A stretch of DNA of 64,000 bases from Microbacterium esteraromaticum (GTDB lineage: Bacteria; Actinomycetota; Actinomycetes; Actinomycetales; Microbacteriaceae), in the NCBI RefSeq assembly GCF_016907315.1, contig NZ_JAFBBS010000001.1:3038001-3102000 (forward strand), given 5' to 3'. A program made the position numbers and the translations under genes. Positions 43,606 to 52,958 of the stretch are shown piece by piece. Each line of letters starts with the position of its first letter. Positions within the stretch are counted from its first letter, which is position 1. Under the pieces are notes generated by a model. The model was not told where the DNA came from, did not search any database, and saw only the letters and a list, made by a program, of their open reading frames with translations.

Positions 43606-44823
43606 GTGAACGAGCAGACCGCCGTGCAGTTCGGCATCATGTCCGTCAGCGACATCACGCAGGACCCGACCACCGGCGTCACGCCGAGCGAGGCCGAGCG
43701 CATCAAGGCGACCGCGACGATCGCCAAGCACGCCGAAGAGGTCGGACTCGACGTCTTCGCCATCGGCGAGCACCACAATCCGCCGTTCTGGTCGTCGAGC
43801 CCCACGACCTTCCTCGCGCACGTCGCCGCCCAGACCGAGCGTCTCATCGTCTCGACCTCGACGACGCTGATCACGACCAACGACCCTGTGCGCATCGCCG
43901 AGGAGTACGCGATGCTGCAGCACGTCTCGGACGGACGCATGGACCTCATGCTCGGACGCGGCAACACCGGCCCGGTCTATCCCTGGTTCGGAAAGGACAT
44001 CCGGCAGGGACTGCCGCTCGCCATCGAGAACTACGCCCTGCTGCGCAAGCTGTGGGATGAGGACGTCGTCGACTGGGAGGGGAAGTTCCGCACTTCGCTG
44101 CAGGGCTTCACCGCGACCCCGCGCCCGCTCGACGGCGTGGCGCCGTTCGTCTGGCACGGTTCCATTCGCACCCCCGAGATCGCCGAGCAGGCGGCCTACT
44201 ACGGCGACGGCTTCTTCGCGAACAACATCTTCTGGCCCAAGGAGCACTACCAGCGCCTGATCGAGCTGTACCGTCAGCGCTTCGCGCACTACGGTCACGG
44301 CACGCCGGAGCAGGCCATCGTCGGAATCGGCGGACAGGTGTTCATGGCGGCCAGCTCGCAGGACGCCGTGACGCAGTTCCGCCCGTACTTCGACAACGCG
44401 CCGGTCTACGGCCACGGACCGAGCATGGAGGACTTCGCCGAGATGACCCCGCTGACCGTCGGTTCGCCGCAGCAGGTCATCGACCGCTACGCGTCGATGC
44501 GCGACACCTTCGGTGACTTCCAGCGGCAGCTGTTCCTGATCGACCACGCGGGTCTTCCGCTGAAGACGGTGCTCGAGCAGCTCGACATCCTGGGTGGCGA
44601 GGTGGTTCCCGTGCTTCGCCGGGAGCTGGCGAAGAACCGTCCGGAGACGGTTCCGGATGCCCCGACCCACGCCGCACGGGTCAAGGCGGTCTATGGCGAT
44701 GGTCCGGCCAGGCAGGCCCGTCCGTCGGCGAACCGCGGAGACAACCTCACGGCCGGTTCCCCGTACCAGGACGCGCCGGCCCCTGCCGGTGCAGCATTCG
44801 GCCTGAGCCGGAAGGGAGCCTGA
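43606..44823 (+). CDS. LLM class flavin-dependent oxidoreductase
   Basis: This 405-residue luciferase-like monooxygenase uses reduced FMN or F420. DVFAIGEHHNPPFWSSSPTTFLAHVAAQTERLIVSTSTTL, the RVAEEYAMLQHVSDGRMDLMLGRGNTGPVY block and the long C-terminus are typical of the group that is co-encoded with a CE1759-type FMN reductase, so FMNH2 is the likely cofactor. The start is GTG with AGCGGAGAGAG upstream. The reductase gene starts one base after its stop codon, so the two form a two-component monooxygenase. Confidence 0.9.
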   Translation: MNEQTAVQFGIMSVSDITQDPTTGVTPSEAERIKATATIAKHAEEVGLDVFAIGEHHNPPFWSSSPTTFLAHVAAQTERLIVSTSTTLITTNDPVRIAEEYAMLQHVSDGRMDLMLGRGNTGPVYPWFGKDIRQGLPLAIENYALLRKLWDEDVVDWEGKFRTSLQGFTATPRPLDGVAPFVWHGSIRTPEIAEQAAYYGDGFFANNIFWPKEHYQRLIELYRQRFAHYGHGTPEQAIVGIGGQVFMAASSQDAVTQFRPYFDNAPVYGHGPSMEDFAEMTPLTVGSPQQVIDRYASMRDTFGDFQRQLFLIDHAGLPLKTVLEQLDILGGEVVPVLRRELAKNRPETVPDAPTHAARVKAVYGDGPARQARPSANRGDNLTAGSPYQDAPAPAGAAFGLSRKGA

Positions 44824-44824
44824 C

Positions 44825-45469
44825 ATGAGCGAGCGTCGCATCGCCGTAATCTCCGCCGGCCTGTCGAACCCCTCGTCGACTCGGATGCTGGCCGACCGAC
44901 TCGCGGCGGAGACCGCCAAGGCATTGCGCGAGCGTGACATCGACGTGAAGGTCGACGTGATCGAGCTGCGCGATCTGGCGCACGACATCACCAACAACCT
45001 GCTCACCGGCTTCGCTCCGGCACCGCTGGAAGAGGCGATCAACCGCGTCGTCTCGGCAGACGCCGTGATCGCCGTCACGCCGATCTTCTCGACGAGCTAT
45101 TCGGGACTGTTCAAGTCGTTCATCGATGTGCTCGACCCGGACGCGCTCACCGGCAAGCCGGTGCTGATCGGGGCGAACGCCGGAACCGCCCGGCACTCTC
45201 TCGCCATCGACTACGCGATCCGGCCGCTGTTCACCTACCTGCACGCCGAGCCCGTCTCGACCGGGGTGTTCGCGGCTTCCAGCGACTGGGGCGCGAACGC
45301 CGACGAGGTCGCGCCGCTGAGCTCCCGCGTCGAGCGCGGCGCACGGGAGCTGGCTGAGGCGGTCGCGCGCCGTGAGCCGACGGGCAGCACCGACCCCTTC
45401 GATCCGGCGAATTACCTGGGTGAGGGCCGCTCGTTCGGACATCTGCTCGGCGGCCTCGCCGGCGAGTGA
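44825..45469 (+). CDS. NADPH-dependent FMN reductase (CE1759 family)
   Basis: This 214-residue flavodoxin-fold protein supplies reduced FMN to the monooxygenase encoded just upstream. ISAGLSNPSSTRMLADRLA is the phosphate-binding loop and AVTPIFSTSYSGLFKSFIDVLDP the flavin-contacting block. Only one base separates the two genes, and GGAAGGGAG lies before the ATG. A terminator follows. Confidence 0.9.
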   Translation: MSERRIAVISAGLSNPSSTRMLADRLAAETAKALRERDIDVKVDVIELRDLAHDITNNLLTGFAPAPLEEAINRVVSADAVIAVTPIFSTSYSGLFKSFIDVLDPDALTGKPVLIGANAGTARHSLAIDYAIRPLFTYLHAEPVSTGVFAASSDWGANADEVAPLSSRVERGARELAEAVARREPTGSTDPFDPANYLGEGRSFGHLLGGLAGE

Positions 45470-45490
45470 GCCCACGAGGGCTGCGACGAC

Positions 45491-45521
45491 GAAGGGCTGC
45501 GACATGACGTCGCAGCCCTTC
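45491..45521. terminator. Terminator between FMN reductase and DUF5302 genes
   Basis: GAAGGGCTGCGAC (45491-45503) pairs exactly with GTCGCAGCCCTTC (45509-45521) around ATGAC. It lies between convergent genes. Confidence 0.8.
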
Positions 45522-45544
45522 ATCGTGGATGGGGGAAGCCCCGC

Positions 45545-45718
45545 TCAACCGCTCTTGCGACGGAACTCGCGCTTCATCTGCGGCGCGTGCGTGGCGTGCA
45601 CGGCGGAGTCGCCGTCCAGGTGCGCCTCGCCGCCCCTGCTCTGCGCGTTCTTCTTGTCGAGCGCTTCCTTGAACTTGCGCTTCATCTCCTCAGAAGAGAC
45701 TGCCTTGTCTTCGCTCAT
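45545..45718 (-). CDS. DUF5302 domain-containing small protein
   Basis: This 57-residue, highly charged protein ends in KREFRRKSG and starts MSEDKAVSSEEMKRKFKEALDKKN, which is the DUF5302 pattern of actinobacteria. The function is unknown. It has no membrane segment and is probably partly disordered. TAGGCT and seven bases precede the ATG on the minus strand, so a leaderless start fits; the open frame reaches upstream to 45922 but that part is the antisense of the DedA gene. Confidence 0.8.
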   Translation of the reverse strand: MSEDKAVSSEEMKRKFKEALDKKNAQSRGGEAHLDGDSAVHATHAPQMKREFRRKSG

Positions 45719-45728
45719 GCCCGTCAGC

Positions 45729-46340
45729 CTAGCCGCTGCGGCGGACGGAACGGGAGGAGCGACTCCGCCGCGTCGTGACCGCGTCGACCAGCATCCCGAG
45801 TCCGACCGCGACGGCCACCGAGACGACGATCGCCGGTACAGGACCACCCGGCACGATGCTGGCGACGATCGCGCCGACGACGGCCTGGTAGACGGCCCAG
45901 CCGGTCGCGGCGATCGCAGCAAGACACAGGTACCGCCCGGGTCTCACCCCGGATGCCCCGGCCACGACGTTCACCGCCAGGCGCGCGAACGGCACGAAGC
46001 GCGCCGTGAAGAGGACGGTGGCTGTTCCCTGCCGCAGTCGTCGCCTCGCCCAGGCGAACGCGGTCTGCACTCGGGCGGTGCGCATCCACGGCCAGCGGTC
46101 TGTGCCCACGAGCCGCCCGATCAGGTAGCAGCAGGCGTCGCCGCACCATGCGGCCGCAGACGCCACCACGATCACCGCTCCGAGGGGAGCGGAACCGTGC
46201 ACGGCAGCCGCCGCACCCATCGCGGTCACAGCGATCTCACCCGGCACCACGACGAGAAATGCGTCGCCGAGCACAAGCAGAGCCATGGCCGCGAGCCCCC
46301 ACGGGCCGGTCAGCATCTCGAGCAGCGCGTCGGACGTCAC
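45729..46340 (-). CDS. DedA/VTT-domain membrane protein
   Basis: This 203-residue protein belongs to the DedA family (VTT fold), several members of which act as undecaprenyl-phosphate or other phospholipid flippases. GEIAVTAMGA, the G-x-x-GD-x-xCYLIGR block and TARFVPFARLAVNVVAGASGV (with the conserved F-x-R-x-x-P-like pattern) are recognisable, with about five hydrophobic segments. Several starts are possible: GTG 46340 lies six bases after GAGACT, and ATG 46316 would give 195 residues. It is divergent from the glycosyltransferase/hydrolase fusion. Confidence 0.8.
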   Translation of the reverse strand: MTSDALLEMLTGPWGLAAMALLVLGDAFLVVVPGEIAVTAMGAAAAVHGSAPLGAVIVVASAAAWCGDACCYLIGRLVGTDRWPWMRTARVQTAFAWARRRLRQGTATVLFTARFVPFARLAVNVVAGASGVRPGRYLCLAAIAATGWAVYQAVVGAIVASIVPGGPVPAIVVSVAVAVGLGMLVDAVTTRRSRSSRSVRRSG

Positions 46341-46479
46341 AGCCGAAGTCTCGTCGCCGGCGGTGAACGGCGACCATCCGGCGGATGGCCGGTGACGGGC
46401 ATCCGTGCATCGGGTGAACTCTTCTCGCGCATCCTCCGACACGTGCTCCGCGCCAGGGTCAGCGGGCCATCCTGGCCTG

Positions 46480-48438
46480 GTGAGAGTAGCGATCGTGACC
46501 GAGTCCTTCCTCCCGCACATGAACGGCGTCACCGGATCCGTGCTGCAGATCCTGCGACACCTCGACCGCTCAGGACACCAGGCGCATGTGATCGCGCCCG
46601 CGGCGCCCGACGCGCCCATGCGCACAGGAGCAGCACGCATAGAGACGGTCGCGTCGGTGCCGCTGCCCGGCTATCGGAACGTCCGGGTCGGTGTGGCATC
46701 GACACGACAGGTGCGGGAGGGGCTGCGACGATTCCAGCCAGACGTCGTGCATCTCGCCTCGCCCTTCGCCCTCGGGTGGAGGGGTGCGCTCGCGGCGGGC
46801 GGCCTCGACCTGCCGGTCGTCGCCGCCTACCAGACCGATGTGGCGGCCTACGCCGCCCGGTACGGCGTCAAGATGACCGCAGCGCTCGCAGAACAGCACC
46901 TCGCCCGGCTGCATCGTCGCGCGACGCTCACCCTCGTCCCTTCGGCGGAGTCCGAGGACCAGCTCGCCCGCCTCGGCATAGATCGGCTGCGTCGCTGGGG
47001 CAGGGGAGTGGACGCCGAGCTCTTCCACCCCGCAGCCCGCGACGAGAACGGTGAGCAGCGCAATCCCGGCGACGTGACGGTGGGGTATGTCGGCCGGCTC
47101 GCACCCGAGAAACAGGTCGAGGACCTCCGCGTGCTGAGCGGGATGCCCGGTGTCCGTCTCGTCATCGTGGGCGACGGACCGTCCCGTTCGCGGCTGGAGG
47201 CGCTTCTGCCCGACGCGACGTTCCTCGGGCACCTGTCGGGGGCCACTCTCTCGAGAGCGATGGCGTCGTTCGACATCTTCGTGCATCCGGGGGAGAGCGA
47301 GACCTTCGGGCAGACCCTTCAGGAGGCGCATGCCTGCGGCATCCCGGTGATTGCGACGGGACGCGGCGGACCCGTCGATCTGGTCCGCGCGGGAGTCGAT
47401 GGCTGGCTCTACCGGCCGGGGGACCTCGACGACCTGCGCATGCGGGTGCTCGATCTCGCGGGCGATGCCCGCAGGCGTCGGGCATTCGGTCGAGCCGGAA
47501 GAGAGGCCGTCGAGGGGCGGTCCTGGTCGGCCGTGTGCGAGCAGCTGCTCGGGCACTACGAGGAATCGACCGCCTTGCATGCTCTCGATCGATCGCTGCG
47601 CGCCCCGCGGGCGCGGCGGCCCGAGCTCGTCGAGCCGGTCCGCGGCCGGCGCTGGGAGCGCTACGTCGCGCTGGGTGACTCGCTCACCGAAGGACTGTGC
47701 GACCCGGCGCCGGACGGCGGGGAGCGGGGGTGGGCCGATCGGCTCGCGCTCCTGCTGGCCGCACGCGGTGGTATCGGCTACGCGAACCTCGCGGTGCGCT
47801 CTCGCCGCGTGGCCGACGTCTGCGGCCCCCAGCTGCGGCGTGCGCTCGAGCTGCGGCCCGACCTGGTCTCGGTGTTCATCGGCGCCAATGACCTCGTGCT
47901 CGTACGCGCCGACGTCGACGCGCTGGTGGCCCAGCTCGAGACGGCCGTCGTCCTGCTGCGCGAGAGCGGCGCCGATGTCGTGCTGGTCACCCCGTTCCTG
48001 CCCCGCCGTGCCGCATCCGCGGTCTACGTCCGCCGCTTCGCCGCCTTCGCCGCAGCGCTCGCCGCGGTGGCAGAGCGCACCGGGGCGATTCTCGTCGACG
48101 CCGACCGCCACCCGGGGCTCGGGGCGAGGGAGAACTGGGCCGACGATCTCGTGCACCTGTCGAGCCGCGGGCACCGTCTGCTCGCCTACCTCGTCGCCCA
48201 ATGTCTCGGCGTGCCCCACGCCGAGACACTGGGCGAGCTGGATGCGGCTCTTCACGAACACGAGCGGATCACCCGTGGCCTGTGGTGGCGTCGCCATGCG
48301 CTGCCGTGGATCTGGCGGCGTCTGCGCGGACGCACGGCGGGCGACGGCCGCGTGGCCAAGCACGACGACTATGTGGTCCTCGACCGCAATGGCGCGCCGG
48401 AGCCCGGCATCCAGGCTGTCCGGCGACACGCCGGCTGA
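46480..48438 (+). CDS. GT4 glycosyltransferase fused to SGNH/GDSL hydrolase
   Basis: One uninterrupted 652-residue frame carries two enzymes. Residues 1-375 are a GT-B, GT4-type transferase similar to GDP-mannose-dependent mannosyltransferases (MgtA/PimB-like): VRVAIVTESFLPHMNGV, GYVGRLAPEKQ, and the E-x7-E motif Glu274-Glu282. After a ~20-residue Arg/Pro-rich linker, residues ~393-600 are an SGNH hydrolase with GDS (Ser401), GAND (468-471) and D556-x-x-H559; block II has Ser441 where Gly is usual. About 50 basic residues end the protein. No signal peptide is visible, so both domains should face the cytosol or the membrane surface. Start GTG 46480 is six bases after CATCCT; no Shine-Dalgarno is evident. 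Confidence 0.87.
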   Translation: MRVAIVTESFLPHMNGVTGSVLQILRHLDRSGHQAHVIAPAAPDAPMRTGAARIETVASVPLPGYRNVRVGVASTRQVREGLRRFQPDVVHLASPFALGWRGALAAGGLDLPVVAAYQTDVAAYAARYGVKMTAALAEQHLARLHRRATLTLVPSAESEDQLARLGIDRLRRWGRGVDAELFHPAARDENGEQRNPGDVTVGYVGRLAPEKQVEDLRVLSGMPGVRLVIVGDGPSRSRLEALLPDATFLGHLSGATLSRAMASFDIFVHPGESETFGQTLQEAHACGIPVIATGRGGPVDLVRAGVDGWLYRPGDLDDLRMRVLDLAGDARRRRAFGRAGREAVEGRSWSAVCEQLLGHYEESTALHALDRSLRAPRARRPELVEPVRGRRWERYVALGDSLTEGLCDPAPDGGERGWADRLALLLAARGGIGYANLAVRSRRVADVCGPQLRRALELRPDLVSVFIGANDLVLVRADVDALVAQLETAVVLLRESGADVVLVTPFLPRRAASAVYVRRFAAFAAALAAVAERTGAILVDADRHPGLGARENWADDLVHLSSRGHRLLAYLVAQCLGVPHAETLGELDAALHEHERITRGLWWRRHALPWIWRRLRGRTAGDGRVAKHDDYVVLDRNGAPEPGIQAVRRHAG

Positions 48439-48680
48439 TAGGATCAGCGGTGGTGCAGTCTGCGCCGCACAACTGAACAAGGTACGGAGCGGTCGGCTGA
48501 GAAGCTGGTCCCCTGTGGTGGATTCCTCGTCGCGCACGGCGCCGGGTGGTCTTCTACTGGTGGCCAGCGCTTGCGAGATTCGCGGGATGCCCGCGCGCTT
48601 ATATCTGCCCGCATCCGCTCCTTCGCGAGAACTCGCGCGCCACACGGGTGCGCGAGCCTAAACAAAGAAGGAGAGACCTC
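48439..48680 (+). ncRNA. pnp leader with probable Actino-pnp-type RNA structure
   Basis: A TAGGAT box at 48439-48444 would start a leader of about 230 bases before pnp. It contains several GC-rich stems (for example around TACTGGTGGCCAG and CGCGGGATGCCCGCG) and no convincing gene. A conserved Actino-pnp RNA motif is known in 5' leaders of actinobacterial pnp genes, and this leader is the expected place; I did not match its consensus base by base. Confidence 0.5.
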
Positions 48681-50963
48681 TTGGAAGGTCCTGAAATCAC
48701 CGCCACCGAGGCCGTTCTCGACAACGGCCGCTTCGGCACCCGCACCGTCCGCTTCGAGACCGGACGCCTCGCCCAGCAGGCGCAGGGCTCGGTCGCGGCC
48801 TACCTCGACGACGAGACCATGCTCCTGTCGGCCACCAGCGCAGGCAAGCACCCGCGCGAAGGGTTCGACTTCTTCCCGCTGACGGTCGACGTCGAGGAGC
48901 GCTCGTACGCCGCCGGAAAGATCCCCGGCTCGTTCTTCCGCCGCGAGGGCCGCCCCTCGACCGAGGCGATCCTCGTCTGCCGTCTGATCGACCGTCCACT
49001 GCGCCCGTCGTTCGTCGACGGCCTGCGCAACGAGGTCCAGATCGTCATCACCGTGCTGTCGATCGCCCCGGGCGAGTACTACGACGCTCTGGCGATCAAC
49101 GCGGCCTCCGCCTCGACCCAGATCTCGGGTCTGCCGTTCTCGGGCCCGATCGCCGGCGTCCGCCTGGCCTTCATCCCCGGTCACGGCGAGCACGCCGACC
49201 AGTGGGTCGCGTTCCCGACCGCGGAGCAGGTCTCCGAGGCCGTGTTCGACCTGATCGTCGCCGGTCGCGTCGTGACCAAGGCCGACGGCACCGAAGACGT
49301 CGCGATCATGATGGTCGAGGCAGAGGCGACCGAGGGCAGCTGGAACCTGATCAAGGCCGGCGCCACCAAGCCGAACGAGGACGTCGTGGCCGCGGGCCTC
49401 GAGGCCTCGAAGCCGTTCATCGCGCAGCTCGTGAAGGCTCAGGCCGAACTGGCAGCGACCGCCTCGAAGGAGCCGGGCGTCTACCCGGTCTTCCCGGCAT
49501 ACAGCAGCGAGGTCTACGACTTCGTGGCCGGCCGTGCGTACGACGAGCTCGTCGGCGTCTACCAGATCGCCGACAAGCAGGAGCGCCAGAGCGCCGATGA
49601 CGCGATCAAGGACCGCGTCAAGGCGGAGCTCATCGAGGCGACCGAGGCGGGCGACCTGCCCGCGGCGGCCCCGCTGGAGTTCTCGGCGGCGTACAAGTCG
49701 GTCACCAAGAAGATCGTGCGCGGACGCATCCTCACCGATGGTGTGCGCATCGACGGCCGCGGCCTGGCGGACATCCGTCCGCTCGACGCAGAGGTGCAGG
49801 TCATCCCGCGTGTGCACGGCTCGGCGATCTTCCAGCGCGGCGAGACCCAGATCATGGGCGTCACCACGCTGAACATGCTCAAGATGGAGCAGCAGATCGA
49901 CTCGCTGTCGCCCACGACGAGCAAGCGCTACATGCACCACTACAACTTCCCGCCCTACTCGACCGGTGAGACCGGCCGGGTGGGCTCGCCGAAGCGACGC
50001 GAGATCGGGCACGGCTTCCTCGCCGAGCGCGCCCTCGTGCCGGTGCTGCCCAGCCGCGAGGAGTTCCCCTACGCGATCCGTCAGGTCTCCGAGGCGCTGA
50101 GCTCGAACGGCTCCACCTCGATGGGCTCCGTCTGCGCGTCGACCCTCTCGCTGCTGAACGCCGGTGTGCCGCTGCGCGCACCTGTCGCGGGCATCGCGAT
50201 GGGCCTCGTGTCCGACGAGGTCGACGGTGAGACCCGCTACGCGGCGCTCACCGACATCCTCGGTGCCGAGGACGCCCTCGGCGACATGGACTTCAAGGTC
50301 GCCGGGACCAGCGAGTTCGTGACGGCGATCCAGCTCGACACCAAGCTCGACGGCATCCCGTCGTCGGTGCTGGCCGGTGCGCTGACGCAGGCGCGCGACG
50401 CCCGCCTGACGATCCTCAACGTGCTGAACGCCGCGATCGACGCCCCCGACGAGATGGCGCCCACCGCGCCGCGCGTCATCAGCGTCCAGATCCCGGTCGA
50501 CAAGATCGGCGAGCTGATCGGCCCCAAGGGCAAGACGATCAATGCGATCCAGGACGAGACCGGTGCGCAGATCTCCATCGAGGAGGACGGCACCGTCTAC
50601 ATCGGCGCGACCGACGGCCCCTCGGCCGAGGCCGCCCGCGCCCAGGTGAACGCGATCGCCAACCCCACCAACCCTGAGGTCGGCGAGCAGTTCCTCGGCA
50701 CCGTCGTGAAGATCGCCACCTTCGGCGCCTTCGTCTCGCTGCTGCCAGGCAAGGACGGCCTGCTGCATGTCACCGAGGTGCGCAAGCTGGCTGGTGGCAA
50801 GCGCGTCGAGAACGTCGACGACGTGCTCTCGGTCGGGCAGAAGCTGCTCGTGCGCATCACGAAGATCGACGACCGCGGCAAGCTGTCGCTCGAGCCGGTC
50901 ATCGACGACGCACCCGCCGAGGGTGCGGCAGAGGCCGTCTCGGCGGAGACCGCCGAAGCCTGA
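48681..50963 (+). CDS. pnp: Polyribonucleotide nucleotidyltransferase (PNPase)
   Basis: This 760-residue trimeric enzyme degrades RNA 3' to 5' by phosphorolysis and can add guanosine-rich tails. Two RNase PH domains (about 10-230 and 350-560) flank the all-helical domain; KH ([24 protein letters not shown]) and S1 ([33 protein letters not shown]) domains end it. The start is an unusual TTG at 48681 (LEGPEIT...), fixed by AAGGAGAG eight bases upstream and by homology; no ATG or GTG fits. It is separated from rpsO and has its own promoter and long leader. Confidence 0.95.
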   Translation: MEGPEITATEAVLDNGRFGTRTVRFETGRLAQQAQGSVAAYLDDETMLLSATSAGKHPREGFDFFPLTVDVEERSYAAGKIPGSFFRREGRPSTEAILVCRLIDRPLRPSFVDGLRNEVQIVITVLSIAPGEYYDALAINAASASTQISGLPFSGPIAGVRLAFIPGHGEHADQWVAFPTAEQVSEAVFDLIVAGRVVTKADGTEDVAIMMVEAEATEGSWNLIKAGATKPNEDVVAAGLEASKPFIAQLVKAQAELAATASKEPGVYPVFPAYSSEVYDFVAGRAYDELVGVYQIADKQERQSADDAIKDRVKAELIEATEAGDLPAAAPLEFSAAYKSVTKKIVRGRILTDGVRIDGRGLADIRPLDAEVQVIPRVHGSAIFQRGETQIMGVTTLNMLKMEQQIDSLSPTTSKRYMHHYNFPPYSTGETGRVGSPKRREIGHGFLAERALVPVLPSREEFPYAIRQVSEALSSNGSTSMGSVCASTLSLLNAGVPLRAPVAGIAMGLVSDEVDGETRYAALTDILGAEDALGDMDFKVAGTSEFVTAIQLDTKLDGIPSSVLAGALTQARDARLTILNVLNAAIDAPDEMAPTAPRVISVQIPVDKIGELIGPKGKTINAIQDETGAQISIEEDGTVYIGATDGPSAEAARAQVNAIANPTNPEVGEQFLGTVVKIATFGAFVSLLPGKDGLLHVTEVRKLAGGKRVENVDDVLSVGQKLLVRITKIDDRGKLSLEPVIDDAPAEGAAEAVSAETAEA

Positions 50964-50998
50964 GCCGATCGGATGCCGGTGATCGGCATCCGTGACTG

Positions 50999-51041
50999 AA
51001 AGACCCGGGATCGTCCGCCATGGCGGTGATCCCGGGTCTTT
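50999..51041 (+). terminator. pnp terminator
   Basis: AAAGACCCGGGATC (50999-51012) pairs exactly with GATCCCGGGTCTTT (51028-51041), and the loop contains a further CCGCCATGGCGG palindrome. TTTT closes the stem, giving a standard intrinsic terminator. Confidence 0.85.
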
Positions 51042-51178
51042 TCGTATCCGATGTGATCGAACCGTTACGAGAACTTCGCGATCGACCTCCTGTCGTGACC
51101 GGAACGGCCCGCGCGCTCACCTAACCTCGAAGTACGCACCGGGGGGTGCGCCAGCGCAGCAGTTGCGGGGGTGGGGAT

Positions 51179-52204
51179 GTGAAGCTCTTCGGCACAGGCG
51201 CAGCCGACACGCCGACGAGTACCGCGCCCGGACTCGACTCGCATCCATCCGCTCCGATCCCGGTGATCGGCCCTGGAGTAGGAGAGGGCATCCGTGTGCC
51301 GCTCGGGGAGACGGGCCACTCGATCTTCCCTCTCATGCTGGGAGCCGCCGAGTTCGGCTGGAGCACCGACCAGCACACCAGCGGCGGCATCCTCGACCGC
51401 TATGTCGAATTCGGCGGCAACGCGGTGCACACCGCCGACGGCTTCTCGGGCGGCCGCAGTGAGCACATCATCGGCCAATGGATGCGTGCGCGGAGGATCC
51501 GCGACCAGATCACGCTCAGCGTGCGCATCGGCTCGCACGCCGACAACCCCGGGCTCGGTTCGGTCAACCTCGTGCGCGCGGTCGAGGGATCTCTGACGCG
51601 GCTCGACGTCGACTGCATAGACGTGCTCTACCTCGACGCCTCTCTCGACGGCAGCACTGTGCTGGAAGACACTCTCGCCACTGTGGAGTGGCTGCGCGAT
51701 GCCGGGAAGATCCGGTCGGTCGGCGCCTTCCGCTTCGCGCCGGAGCGACTCGTCGAGGCACGCATCCTCGCCTCGGCGGGCTACCCCCGCATCGAGGTGG
51801 TCGATGAGCCGTACAACCTCGTGCGCCGCGCTGGCCTCGAGGGCGATCTGCGACTGGTCGCGGCCGCCCAGAATCTCGCAGTCACCCCGTCGCACGCGCT
51901 CGAGCACGGCTTCCTCTCCGGGCAGCACCGGCGCAAGTCGTCGGTCAGCGGCGTGCGAGGCGAGCAGATGAAGGGAAACCTCAACCGCCGCGGCATCCGC
52001 GTGCTTCGCGTGCTCGACAGGATAGCCGAGGAGCTCTCGGTGCCCGTGGCGGCGGTGTCGATCGCCTGGCTGCTGGCGCAGCGCACGGTTGTGGCGCCCA
52101 TCGTCAACGCCTTCGCTCCGCAGCACGTCGAGGAGCTCATGCAGGGCGCAGGGGTGTCGCTCCTGCGATCGCACGTCGCCGAGCTCACCCGCGCGGGCGA
52201 TTGA
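51179..52204 (+). CDS. Aldo/keto reductase fold protein without catalytic tetrad
   Basis: This 341-residue protein has the (beta/alpha)8 fold of aldo/keto reductases; HTADGFSGGRSEHIIGQWM, VDCIDVLYLDAS and the DAGKIRSVGAFRF block align with the family along its length. All four catalytic positions differ: Asp is His84 and Tyr is Phe89 (HTADGF for DTADVY), Lys is Arg116 (SVRIG), and His is Asp153 (YLDAS). The usual oxidoreductase chemistry is therefore unlikely. About 40 extra N-terminal residues precede the fold. The start is GTG with GGGGGTGGGG upstream; TAACCT at 51122-51127 is a possible -10 box. It has no obvious partner gene. Confidence 0.85.
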   Translation: MKLFGTGAADTPTSTAPGLDSHPSAPIPVIGPGVGEGIRVPLGETGHSIFPLMLGAAEFGWSTDQHTSGGILDRYVEFGGNAVHTADGFSGGRSEHIIGQWMRARRIRDQITLSVRIGSHADNPGLGSVNLVRAVEGSLTRLDVDCIDVLYLDASLDGSTVLEDTLATVEWLRDAGKIRSVGAFRFAPERLVEARILASAGYPRIEVVDEPYNLVRRAGLEGDLRLVAAAQNLAVTPSHALEHGFLSGQHRRKSSVSGVRGEQMKGNLNRRGIRVLRVLDRIAEELSVPVAAVSIAWLLAQRTVVAPIVNAFAPQHVEELMQGAGVSLLRSHVAELTRAGD

Positions 52205-52306
52205 GCGCACGTTCTTTTCGGCATGCGTCGCGCATCCGCGTCTCGTCGGTGGCGTGACCTAAGCTGGAGACGCCCCTCTGACACGACGGGCTGAAGCGAG
52301 CGAGCA

Positions 52307-52909
52307 GTGACGCACTACATATATCTGGTCAGACACGGTGAACATCAGGATGCCGAGCACGGCGTCGATGACGGACCCCTCTCGCCTCGCGGTCAGCGTC
52401 AGGCGGAGTTGATCGCAGACCGCCTGTCGGGGCTGCCGCTCGACGCAGTCTGGCATTCTCCGCTGCTGCGTGCGGCGGAGACCGCGCGCACCATCGCGGC
52501 GCGCCTTCCCTCCGTCGACCCGGTGCCGTCGGCTCTGCTCTTCGATTGCGTGCCCAGTGGCATGAGCGAGGATGTGCCGTCGGTCTACGAGCCCTTCTTC
52601 GGCTCGGTGAGCGACGCCGAGATCGAGGCGGGCTCAGCCCAGATGGCGGACGCTGTTGGCGAGTTCCTGCGTCGTCGCAACGGCGACGTGCACGAGGTGC
52701 TGATCACCCACAACTTCGTGATCTCGTGGTTCGTGCGCGAGGTTCTGGGTGCGCCGGACTGGCGCTGGATGACCCTCAATCAGGCGCATTGCGGGCTGAC
52801 TGTGATCGCGCAGAAGCAGGGACGCCCGTGGACACTCCTGAGTCACAACGATCTCGGTCATCTGCCGATGGAGCTGCGCACCGGCCTGCCCGAGGGCGCT
52901 CTGGTCTGA
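52307..52909 (+). CDS. Histidine phosphatase family protein
   Basis: This 200-residue phosphoglycerate-mutase-like phosphatase forms a phosphohistidine at the His of LVRHGEHQ (residues 7-14); the second histidine is in VLITHNFVISW. The middle blocks (WHSPLLRAAETARTIA) are normal. The substrate is unknown. The start is GTG 52307, about 35 bases after a likely transcript start from TAAGCT (52260-52265). It precedes dapB on the same strand. Confidence 0.9.
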   Translation: MTHYIYLVRHGEHQDAEHGVDDGPLSPRGQRQAELIADRLSGLPLDAVWHSPLLRAAETARTIAARLPSVDPVPSALLFDCVPSGMSEDVPSVYEPFFGSVSDAEIEAGSAQMADAVGEFLRRRNGDVHEVLITHNFVISWFVREVLGAPDWRWMTLNQAHCGLTVIAQKQGRPWTLLSHNDLGHLPMELRTGLPEGALV

Positions 52910-52958
52910 ACCCGTCACGTCGGCCGGCCGGCATCGAGTGCGAATCTAGACTGGAGTC

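Noticed and set aside
46570..48645. Minus-strand open frame of 691 codons opposite the glycosyltransferase/SGNH fusion
   Set aside because: The plus strand has complete catalytic motifs of two families; the minus frame has none.
48444..50768. Minus-strand open frame of 774 codons opposite pnp
   Set aside because: Antisense of a certain gene, composed mainly of Arg, Gly, Asp and Val with no recognisable fold.
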